Part shown: in pieces, positions 32,756 through 42,040 of the stretch
Layout of the letters: the number at the start of each line of letters is the position of its first letter
How positions within the stretch are numbered: the stretch's first letter is position 1
Assembly (NCBI GenBank): GCA_905178155.1
Contig: CAJINV010000001.1
Span: 2,656,089-2,720,088, forward strand
Source: Amoebophrya sp. A120
Lineage: Eukaryota; Sar; Dinophyceae; Syndiniales; Amoebophryaceae
Reading direction: 5' to 3'
DNA: 64,000 bases
Program-made: the position numbers and the translations under genes
Notes under the pieces: generated by a model
Database searches by the model: none
Told to the model about the DNA's origin: nothing
What the model saw: only the letters and a program-made list of their open reading frames with translations

Positions 32756-33868
32756 ATGTCAGAGTCTGGGGCAAAAAACGTTGTGGTTGTGGAGCTTCAC
32801 GGGCCGTCTGCAGCGTACGGAGCCTGGGTGGAGAGACGCCTCGCCGGATTTTTGCTGCAGCAGCAAGAAAATCATCAGGCTAATGTCGAAGCAAGACGCA
32901 GAAATTGTGCAGAAGCAGATGGGGACCGAGCAAAAACTGTGCAGACTCTCCAGCAAGCCACAGCGGAAGCAAAGAGGTGCGCGGAAATAGAAATCGTTAT
33001 GATGCATCATAAAGCCTGTGTTGAGGCTTCGCGACGCGGTTGGCTGTGCACGGAGAATCTGAAGGAAAGTTTCGACGATATCGATTTCACCGCATGGATT
33101 TTTGGGAAACCATTCCCACACGACCAACACCTTCCACAAAGCAGGGAAGCCGGAATGGCAGGACAGCCACGTGTCGAAAAATGGGAGCATCTGGGTGAGC
33201 CGAGGAAACTTCAAATATCCCAGCCCAGCTACCGCGGATATATTTCCGGAAATTACATGAAGGGACTTTCTGAGTCCCTCGTGCAAGACCAGCTTCGCGT
33301 ATGGATGACTGCGGTGCGCCGCCGCTTTCTTGTGAAGACCCACATGCCGCCCTTTCCCTCTGAGCTCTTTTTGAAAGTGAGGAGCTTCATGCGGCCGCTC
33401 GGATCTGTCATTCTGAATCCGCTGTACCTCGCGGAAATTGCGACGCGCAAGCGCCAGTGCGACATTGAGCCGCTACTCGGAGCTGCTATAAGCAGCTGTT
33501 TTTCAGATTTGAGGAAAAATAAAGCAAGTGGCAGGGTCTGGTGGACTCGTGATGCGAAAGAAACTGGAGTTCCGGACAGAGTCAGCGTTGGCGTCAGCCT
33601 GGGGAGCCGGATTTTTACGATACAGGATGAGGCGTCGCAAATGTGGCCTGCGAAAAGCGAGGATTACATAATCGATCGCCAAGACACATGGGAAAAGCTT
33701 CGACAGAAGCAGATTGCAGATAAGTGGCCATTCGTGCGTCCTGTGGATCAAGAGGGGGCGAAGTATGCAAGTCTGATGGGTATTTTGCGCGAATTTTTTG
33801 AATCCAAAGGTTTGAAATTTAGCCAGGACGAGGAAGATCGTAGCAAGTTCGAGATCTCTTGGGGATAG
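32756..33868 (+). CDS. tandem family protein 3, 370 aa, unrecognised
   Basis: Single exon starting MSESGAKNVVVVELHGPSAA. All conserved blocks are present (AYGAWVERRLAGFLLQQQEN, CVEASRRGWLC, AWIFGKPFP, FMRPLGSVILNPLYLAE, FEISWG). It carries a slightly longer middle loop (EHLGEPRKLQISQPSYRGY) than paralog 2. Intact frame and full length argue for a functional copy. The three genes are spaced about 650-730 bp apart and share leaders, so the repeating unit was gene plus upstream region. Confidence 0.8.
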   Translation: MSESGAKNVVVVELHGPSAAYGAWVERRLAGFLLQQQENHQANVEARRRNCAEADGDRAKTVQTLQQATAEAKRCAEIEIVMMHHKACVEASRRGWLCTENLKESFDDIDFTAWIFGKPFPHDQHLPQSREAGMAGQPRVEKWEHLGEPRKLQISQPSYRGYISGNYMKGLSESLVQDQLRVWMTAVRRRFLVKTHMPPFPSELFLKVRSFMRPLGSVILNPLYLAEIATRKRQCDIEPLLGAAISSCFSDLRKNKASGRVWWTRDAKETGVPDRVSVGVSLGSRIFTIQDEASQMWPAKSEDYIIDRQDTWEKLRQKQIADKWPFVRPVDQEGAKYASLMGILREFFESKGLKFSQDEEDRSKFEISWG

Positions 33869-34376
33869 GCAAGCAATCTGCTTTCATTTTTCGACTCATG
33901 CTGCAAATTTTGACTTCTGCAAATATGCATCTGCCATTTGCAGGGTTCCAGGGCCTGGTTTCCTGAAGCGGCGAGCGCAGAGCTGCGCGTCTTGCAGAAT
34001 GGCATAGATAGTTCGTTTTGAAAATAATTTCTCGAAGTTACAGTTAGCGTTCCTTTGTCGCCGCGTTCTTTTTTGATCTTTCTACTCCGATTGTTGATCA
34101 CGTCTGCGACCGATTTTTTCATTGCGACTCAAGACAAAATTATAGGAACGAACTCAAACAGGGTGGGAGTGTCAGTTTGTTACCTAGTAAGAGAACCCGA
34201 GGAACAGCAGGTTTTGAAACTGCGGCTCCTTCAGTTTTGTTGATTTCGAGCACACTAATTTCGCGCCAGCTTTTGATTTTTTGTGTCTGATTTGCAAAGT
34301 CGTGGCATATCTTCCCTTGCTCGTCGAGCGTTACCCGTAGTACATCCTGAACCTAGTTCCCTGACTTGCGCCAAAA
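33869..34376. other. intergenic, about 0.5 kb
   Basis: No supported gene. Ends at the ATG of the next gene in the context CCAAAAATG. Confidence 0.5.
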
Positions 34377-37300
34377 ATGCCGTGCTCCAAGAGTTCACGT
34401 CGACTGGTTTCCTTGCTTTCCTCCCCTGCGCTGTCTATCGCGTTCCACATCTTCGCGTGTTGGAGTTTTTCTTCGGAAAGATGCCACGTCGCTGCATCTC
34501 TAGGCGCTCAGCGCTCCGCCTGGTCGGCGATCCGACGGGCGAGTTTGTTGAAAAGACCCGACGAGAAGAAGTTGGCAGTTTCCCTTCGACGAGCCACGGG
34601 TTGTGCAACTACTCATCGAGGCAGCAAATCTATTCTAGGCCATGCAGCTACAACGGTGAATCGTAACCACCGAGGGGTCTTTGACATCGGACAGTTCCCT
34701 CACAGGACCATTTTTGGCGAGCCCGTGCGGGGCTGGACGTGCTACTACGACACTGAAGGACCCGATGTGCAAGTTGGTGGCGCGCCGTGCCCGCCGACGA
34801 GCGTCCGTGTGTTCACCGTGAGCAACGAGCCCCCCTTGGAGAGCTCGTACACCTCGGCAGGTCTAGAAGAAGACCGGGACTCAAAGTTGAAACTGCGTGA
34901 CAGCAACGAAGTAACGCTCCGCGAACAAGGTGAAACACCTACTACACAAGTGGAGCAACAAGCCGGCGAAATAAACTCCGAAAATTCCTCTGTACTCCCT
35001 TTCCTCAAGAGATTCGAGCAACTGCGTCGAGAGTACACAACTGAAGTAGACGAGCGCAAGAGGGCCGCGAGAAAAATGGCGAGGAGCAACCAGGTCCAGG
35101 AGCATGCAGCCAGGTCCTCTCCTGGGGGTGCGGTGAAAAGAAAACGCTTCCAAGGTACAAGTCCAGATTATGAGCAGGAGAAAGTCCTCGTAGAATCTCC
35201 CCGGATCCGCGATACCGCACAGCGCTGGTGGCTTTCGCACGTGCGGGATGAGTTTCGGAAGATGGATAGAAATGGTTCGACTGGTGGTCGAGAAGGACCA
35301 CATCACCCGGAAAATAGAAGGACGATAACAAGCGAAGAAGATAACAGAGCTTCTAGTACTCTCGAACATATGGTCGCAAAGTCCCAGGCTCTATTCACGG
35401 ATCACCATGTTGCAAGAGTGAAAAAGCTGATGGACGATCGGGAACTCGCGCCAAAAGCCGAACTCTCGCTCCGAGCCGCGCTGATATCAAAAGGAAAAAT
35501 CCCCCCTCCCCATATCAAAACGGAATTTCTGATGCTGGATTTGTGTACACAAATCAGCTTTGTATTGCAGGAAGGCAATGCGGCCAGATCCCCAGGCTAG
35601 GCAGGGGCGTATGGGTCTAGTTGTTCAGCATGGCAAACGGGTCCCCTTTAGGCCCAACAGCATGACAAATCGCGCCCACAATGGGGCGAAAGCTTCTGCG
35701 TTTGTCTTCTTGCAAGACAGATGTGATTTGTGACCTCAAATCCGCAACACAAATTTCTGAAAACATAACTTTGCAATATGGGGAGGGGAGATTTTTCATT
35801 TTGCTAACTGACGCTGTTTCACTGGTGCACGCTGCTACCGGCGCCGTTCAGCACCGGGGCATTAGAGATGTTGAGGAAGGACCGAGCTGGAAGTCGTGCT
35901 AATGGAAGCGGTCGTGTACAACATCAACAACCTCAGCACGCAGAGGTGGAAACGGACATGGTTTCGGCAGAGAAGCTGATGTCGGTCGCTGAGCACTCGC
36001 TGTGGCTCGCGGAGTTTTGGCGGGAGCAGGCGGAGAACAAATATCCAGTGCAAAAGTACCGTACTCGTGCTAACTGCAGTAATGGCGCATGACAAATCTC
36101 ATTTTCTACCTGTTGTAGCATCACAAATTTCATTTCTCAAGAACCTCAGAAAATTTGTAATGCGATTGCTATTTCGTACGAATAGCGCGATACTTTTGCA
36201 ATACATAACAAAGAGTACATTGCAAAACTGTCGCCCGCGGAACAGGACGAACTAACCGTGCTCACGTTGTTCCATGACGTTTTTTATTTCGCCGATTTCC
36301 CCAATCACGACTGGAAGGGCGTCATGCTGATTCTCGGTCAGTTCTCGGACGACGTGTTGAAGCGGGTGGAAGGACGAGGTGTGGATCAGGATAGGGTTGT
36401 TCGAGGAATGAAGATGGCAGCGAGCGCGGGGGTAAGATCCAGCATAACCATTCCTGAAAACGAATCGCATGAAGGTTTTGGCCTCAGTGGTTTCTTTCCA
36501 CCAGAGCCGTTCCCGGAGGACGGAAGCTTGACCGCTGCTGGCTACCGACACCAACAGGAGATTGTCAGGACCCTCCGAAACGGGCACGTCGGCAAGGCGC
36601 CACTAGAGGCAGCCTCGTACCTGATCGGCGCCACGCCGGCGATCAAGCAGGCCATCAAAGTGGATGCGGACGGGAGTGGAGCAAGTAAAGAAGCCGATGC
36701 GCAACTACAAGTAGATCGCGGCAGAAGAGATGGAAGACAAGCTGTGCCTTCAGACCTTACATTCAACTCGAAAGATGAGCGGAGCGCTAAACGGGAATGG
36801 TCGTCTTCTGTTTCGCGAAATAAATCTTTCTTCGCGCCGACACCCTCAACACCTTCACTCTCCTCCCCGTTCGCTGTTGCCCGGGTCCTGGAGCGCGCCA
36901 TGTCGTTGTCCCGAAGCGAAACCGAAGCGGCCTGGTTGAACCAAAAAAACGATCGGCCCGCGGTGTCCGGGATTGCCGGACTGGTGTCCAGCCACGTACT
37001 GTTCAGCAAGGATGAGGATGCGGACCTGTCGCGCGCGTTTTTCTACTACGACTGTCTCTTCGTGGACAAAACAGAGAAATGCAAGGCCAACATCGGTTTG
37101 GCTGATGCGAGCGAGGAAGCGAAAACATGGAACAAGGTGTTTTCCTTTGCAACATCCTCGCAGCAAGAGGATAGACAAACTTTCATTTTTCCGGAGCCTC
37201 GTCTCGACGCCTTTCACTCCGCCCTAGCGCGCTTCTTCATCCGCCAGAGCGTGCAGAAGAGGCAGAGAGGAAGAAGGACAGGTTGGAGTGACGCAGACGC

Positions 37301-39141
37301 AGCGATTACTAGCACTCTGTTTACCAGCGAAAGAGAGGTACTGGAAAAGACCGCAGCGGACGCGGCCGGGGGGTGTTGTACCAGCGGCATAGGTGATGCC
37401 AGTTCTTGCAGTAGTTCAACTGCAGCTGTTGAATCTTCTGCGGTTCCTACACAACTTCCAAGTATAACTTCTAGGACGAGAGCAGCGTCGCTCGCCTCCG
37501 TCAACGATTTGAGCATGTTCTCGACCGCCCTATCAAGTACGTCGCTTTCATCAACTTTCTCCAAGAACAGCAACAGGGAGAAAGTTTCGAACGACAAGTC
37601 CTCTATCGGCAGTAGTAAGAAGAGCACGGAGGTTCTGAACAGTATCGAGGACTTTCTCGACGACCCGGTGTGGGCGGCTCCGTCTATGTGGATCGAACGG
37701 GTACCGATTTTACTGGCGAACAAACTTGCGCTGTGGCGGTCCGTGGCAGCCTTTGACTTCGACGAAGTGCGACAGGAGATTTCCAACGGAGGACCGGAAC
37801 TGCTAGATAAGCTTGCGAATGATCAGGACGGGACGATGAAGAAGACCAAAGCTATCGTGGGGGAGATAGGGTAAGTAGAAGATAGATTTGACAGGCTTTT
37901 TTCGTCTTTGCGCTGATCATTGTCTTGGCTCTTTGGGTTTGAAAGTCGACATGTTTAGAGGTCGACACTGAATTTTTTTACACGAGATGAAACTTTTACG
38001 ATCTCACAGGATGTTCCCGCTGCTCGCGTTCTCCAAGGACCGGGTTGTAGCAAACGCCTCACCTGCACCCTGTACCGAAAACACCTGCAATGACTTGCCC
38101 CTCCGGATCATCGGCACAACCTTCATCCAGCAGTTGGACCACTACTTCGTTGGCAAACGCGACGATTTGTACAATTATTCCGCGAAGATGAACCATGACA
38201 AGCAGAGCCCGAAGAGGTTTGGCATTCTCTCCCACGGCAGTTGCGACAGTTTTCTGTTAAACGAGATGCTCGACGCAGCGGACGGACACCGCATCATCGA
38301 CCGGAAGACAAGCAACGGGGATCCCAACCTCATCGTCCCCCTTGGCGATGCGTACGGAAAGGCGAACGTTTTACTCCCGTCCGAATTGCATGAGGGGGAC
38401 CCGGCGGTGGATGCGTGTTTTTTGACCGAGCCGCAGCTCTCACTCGCGTTGCAGAGGACCAACGATTGCAGAATTCTAAAGCGTCTGGGGGACGATTACC
38501 CGGTATTTCAGTGGGGCGCGATCGTCGCGAGGAGCGACGTGTTGCAAACGAAAGAAGGGCGGGATGTCGTGAAGCGGTTGCTGAAAGTCTACAAAGCCGC
38601 GGTGGAGATCATGGATCAAGCGGTGCGGACTTGGATAGAAATCGAGGACTACCAAACGAGGTTCCGAGACTACAATAACTACAATAGCAACCGGAAAAGT
38701 TCGTTTTCCTCTGAGGAAGACGATAATCTGGTTCGGTTACGAAGCAAATCCACGGCCGCGTTGCTTCTGCGGCTCGGGCCGGAAGTTTTCGGCGTGCCGC
38801 CGGAAGTTATGAAGGAAGCTCTGATCCGGACCAGCGGAATACGCAGGAGCGGAAGAATTATTATGCGGGACTTCGCCTTCTCGTCGTCGAAAGAGGGACA
38901 TCAAAAAGTCGCGCACGAAGAAGTCTCTAGAGAAGGTGACACGTGGCAGAAAAACCCGGCTGCATTCAGTTTGGACGGCGCGGTGGAGTGCCTGCGGCTG
39001 GTGGAAAAGGTTTCTGCTGGTTGTGCTCAGTCAGAAGCGTTTGAATCTGTGAAGCAACGAGACGAAAAGCGTAGGTCTTTTGTGTGCAGTCTTCTAGATA
39101 GAAACTTTATCAAAGATGCTGGGGCCTCCGCGAATCTATGA
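34377..39141 (+). CDS. 1,375-aa protein with C-terminal substrate-binding-protein-like domain
   Basis: Exons 34377-35484, 35812-36041, 36213-37870 and 38010-39141 total exactly 1,375 codons. The first two gaps are introners (C and D); the third is a GT-AG intron with a strong GTAAGT donor and phase match (GG/G-ATG). If that intron were retained, the frame would stop at TAA 37871-37873 and a second gene could start at ATG 37987. The N-terminus (SLLSSPALSIAFHIFACWSF) could be a signal or transit sequence. The middle is charged and Ser-rich. The last exon resembles NMT1/SsuA-type solute-binding proteins: FGILSHGSCDSF, VDACFLTEPQLSLALQ, LGDDYPVFQWGAIVARSD, VVKRLLKVYKAAVE. Such domains bind small ligands. 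Ligand and location are unknown, and the family call is by pattern only. Confidence 0.7.
35485..35806. mobile_element. introner, family C (322 bp)
   Basis: Starts TATCAAAAGGAAAAATCCC; the right arm GGGGAGATTTTTCATTTTG ends GCTA, slightly decayed. Flanks GCTGA (35480-35484) and ACTGA (35807-35811) differ by one base. Excision gives CTG ACG CTG in frame. Confidence 0.9.
36042..36207. mobile_element. introner, family D (166 bp)
   Basis: Ends TATCCAGTGCAAAAGTACCG and GATACTTTTGCAATACATA. Direct repeat ACAAA at 36037-36041 and 36208-36212. Excision gives AAC AAA GAG TAC in frame. Confidence 0.92.
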
Positions 39142-39847
39142 TTGCGGAAGTCCTAGTTGAGCTAGTCATTGCATAATTTTGAGACAAATCAGCTTTTTGG
39201 TAGTAATAATGAACGTTTCCCTGTCGTTTGAAAAATGTAAGTACAGTAGAATTATGATTATCTTGAGAAAAATACCAATACTGTTTTTCCTTTGAATTGT
39301 GCTCGACACAAATTTGAAGTTCTGGCTTTTTGTTTCGCATTGCATCTTCCTCGCATGTCACCGCACACATACTTAATGCACTCTATGATTTTCAAAAATG
39401 TAACACGTTGACTTATCTATTTCTTTCGCCTATGATGAATTCGAGAATACAGATGTGAATCGCTTACCTATGCATCGAGCTAGTGCAGCTCCAGCTACAG
39501 GAGCAAAATGAAGAACGTAAAGAACAACAATCCAGCAGCACCACTTTCAATTTTATTCGCCGATTTGTTCTGGGAAAATATTCACAACGTTGATCTACCG
39601 GAGATCGATTCTGCGTACCATCGCAAAAGAGGCTACAGGTCACGGCCCTTGGTATCTCTGATACGAGCTCGACGCACACATCTCTTTGTTGATATGTTGC
39701 CGATCATAACCTTCGATCGCAGGCTGCGGACAAAGAGAGACTTTTTACCAAGGGATATAATTTGTACACTTGTAGTTCCTCCGAGTGAAACAAATAAGTC
39801 CTTTTTCGTGTTTTGTCAATACCGTGCTTAAGCACAAAAATGAAACC
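39142..39847. other. intergenic, about 0.7 kb
   Basis: Contains a 107-codon open frame (39508-39831, MKNVKNNNPAAPLSILFADL...) with a basic, aromatic product and no recognisable motif. It is AT-rich and unlike neighbouring exons, so I leave it uncalled. It could be a small gene or a 5' exon. Confidence 0.4.
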
Positions 39848-41683
39848 ATGACAAGCTCAAGCGACAACGAATCAAGCAGTGAGGGTGACAATCCCAACAG
39901 GGCGGATCCTGAAAAATCTGCGTCGAAGTTGCGGAAATCCGATGGAGATAGCGACGATGAATCGGACCATGAAGACAGCGACGCGAGTTCCGCACCAAAC
40001 AAATCGAACTCGGACGACAGTGACAACGACGACTCTTCCGACGACAATGATGATGGCAGGCAGAAACAGAATCGAAACTCCTCATCCAGCAAGTCATCAT
40101 CTTCCAAATCTGGTGCCAACCGCAATAAATCCTCCGATAGAGCAAGCGAAGAAAAAGATTCTTCGTCAGAACGACAAGAAGATTCGGATAGTTCAAGTGC
40201 TGCTTCCTCATCTTCCTCGGGGCAAAAATCGTCTTCCTCTTCCGCGGCAAGTCTCAATGTCCTCTCGAGACCGAAGCGGCGCATTGTCGCACCGCCGCAG
40301 CGGGCCGAGTTTTCCAAGAAGCAACGGGAGGAGGAAGATGAATTCTGGCAGCACGTGCTGGGCGGCGATGGGTCGGCCGGGGGTGGAGGGGATGAAAGGG
40401 GTGAAAAAGAAAAAAAGCAAAATAAGGAAGAAATCCTTAGTCGCACTCGCAAGAACAACACTCTTCCTTCAAAACAAACGGTCAAAAGCAGCAGTTCTTC
40501 TTCATCTCGAAGACGACCCGCGATACAAGGCGCAGCTGGTGGTGGAGCGGTGAGTTCCTCGCCTGCGGAGGAGGACGTTCTTGATGTTGACCAGGAGCAG
40601 AGTAGAGTATCGTCTGTGAAAATAAACCAAGCTGAAAATAGTAACATAGCTGGTGAGACAAGTGACGGAGATCATGAAGAAAGATCTTCTGACGAGAATG
40701 GGGAAAACCAAGATGACGAATCCAGAAGTAGGGAAAGAACGGACGAAAGCGACAGCGAGTCTTCCCGGGACTGGGCCAAGGACTCCGATCTGGACAGCAG
40801 CGAGTCTTCAAATAGCGGCTCCTCGTCCGCAGACTCGCGAGACGTAGTACACTACTCCGAGAACGACGAGGGTGTGCCCATGGTCGGGAAGAACAAAAAT
40901 GCTGGAAGCTCGAACCAGCGCGGCCGGCGCGGTAACATGAAGCAACCGGCGGCGAAAAAGCGGCAACGAGGGAAGCAAGCCGGCGAAGACGACTCGTCGG
41001 ACAGCGAGCGAAAAAGACGGAAGAGAATCGCGGCACGGAAAGGCGCGTACGTTGACCCATTTGCTGCCGGGCCAGGAGCTGCGACTTCCGACACGGGGAT
41101 CAATGCTGCGTCCAAATTCCAACAGGTGGCCTTGAAATTCGGCCTCCGGAAGCCGAAGCGCAAGCCGCAGACCAAGACGCAGATGACGCGATTGCTCGAG
41201 GCCAAGGACCGGGAGGAAGTGATTCATGCGGAAACGAGGAGGCTCGCGGAAATGAACCGGTTGCAGGTGCTCGCCAACACCTCGCGCCTCCATCTAGAGC
41301 AGGCGCAGAACAATACCGGTGCCGGGGATGTTTTTAAGCGGAAACGGGAGGAAGAGAAGCGGTTGTTGCGGATGCATTACGGGACGAAGGTGTGGGTTAG
41401 TACAACCAGGGGGGTCGGGTCTGAGCGAAATGGAGGAAGTAGTAGCGCGAGTGCAGTTCCAGATCCTTCTCGGCCGCAGGAGAAAGACTTGAGCGTTGTG
41501 GATCTGCGTTATCCGCCGGAATGTCGCGTTGAAGGACCAGAGATTTATCAGGAATATATGGTGTACCGTCCGCGAGGCACCTTTGTTTCTTACCCCTATC
41601 AGCGAATGAGAGAATTGCAACCGGCGCAAAATTCTGTTGGAATGAGGACAGGTGGAGGCTCTTCAGCTTTTCCGAGGCGATGA
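39848..41683 (+). CDS. acidic/serine-rich protein, probably nuclear, 611 aa
   Basis: Single exon; I use ATG 39848 (MTSSSDNESSSEGD), though the frame stays open to an earlier in-frame ATG at 39785. Residues 1-150 and 270-350 are runs of Ser, Asp and Glu. Basic stretches (RPKRRIVAPP; KKRQRGKQ; KRRKRIAARK) look like nuclear localisation signals. From about residue 410 the composition becomes ordered: FGLRKPKRKPQTKTQMTRLL, then EAKDREEVIHAETRRLAEMN, and a C-terminal YPPECRVEGPEIYQEYMVYR. The LLEAK...E...N helix is faintly like the YL1/VPS72 histone-chaperone family, whose proteins are also acidic, but the rest does not match well enough. I treat the function as unknown. Confidence 0.75.
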   Translation: MTSSSDNESSSEGDNPNRADPEKSASKLRKSDGDSDDESDHEDSDASSAPNKSNSDDSDNDDSSDDNDDGRQKQNRNSSSSKSSSSKSGANRNKSSDRASEEKDSSSERQEDSDSSSAASSSSSGQKSSSSSAASLNVLSRPKRRIVAPPQRAEFSKKQREEEDEFWQHVLGGDGSAGGGGDERGEKEKKQNKEEILSRTRKNNTLPSKQTVKSSSSSSSRRRPAIQGAAGGGAVSSSPAEEDVLDVDQEQSRVSSVKINQAENSNIAGETSDGDHEERSSDENGENQDDESRSRERTDESDSESSRDWAKDSDLDSSESSNSGSSSADSRDVVHYSENDEGVPMVGKNKNAGSSNQRGRRGNMKQPAAKKRQRGKQAGEDDSSDSERKRRKRIAARKGAYVDPFAAGPGAATSDTGINAASKFQQVALKFGLRKPKRKPQTKTQMTRLLEAKDREEVIHAETRRLAEMNRLQVLANTSRLHLEQAQNNTGAGDVFKRKREEEKRLLRMHYGTKVWVSTTRGVGSERNGGSSSASAVPDPSRPQEKDLSVVDLRYPPECRVEGPEIYQEYMVYRPRGTFVSYPYQRMRELQPAQNSVGMRTGGGSSAFPRR

Positions 41684-42040
41684 GAAAGCAAACTTCTGCG
41701 ACAGGGATTGGACATACACACGCAATAAGCGCGGTTATGTTTTCAGCGACAACGACCATACTTAAATTGAAAGACGCATAGCATGCGAAAAATGAACGAG
41801 AAGGAAGACGTGTTCAGAGAAAAAGAAAGATCATGGGGAACGAATTAGCAATCGAATGATAGAAGATCAAGCGCAATCCCTACACGGAAGTTTTGTTCTT
41901 CATTGCGACCGGAAGATTTCTTTGTGGTGATTTGATTTCTCTTATTTTCGTCGAGGTCAAGTGCTAGTGCTTACGTGAAATCCTTGAAAGATGTTGAAGG
42001 TCATGGGGGTAGAGCTTGATAGAAAAACAGAGAACACAAG
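41684..42040. other. intergenic, about 0.36 kb
   Basis: No gene, RNA or repeat seen. Confidence 0.6.

Noticed and set aside
37871-38009. Gene boundary between 34377-37873 and 37987-39141
   Set aside because: A stop and a downstream ATG exist, but a strong GTAAGT donor and a phase-matched acceptor give one frame of exactly 1,375 codons, so I prefer one gene. cDNA would settle it.
39745-40647. 300-codon minus-strand frame opposite the acidic/serine-rich gene
   Set aside because: It is the complement of repeated Ser/Asp codons and gives Ser/Leu-rich output; the plus frame continues for 611 codons.
40500-41683. YL1/VPS72 assignment for the acidic protein
   Set aside because: Only a single helix and overall acidity are similar; the diagnostic C-terminal YL1 motif is not visible.
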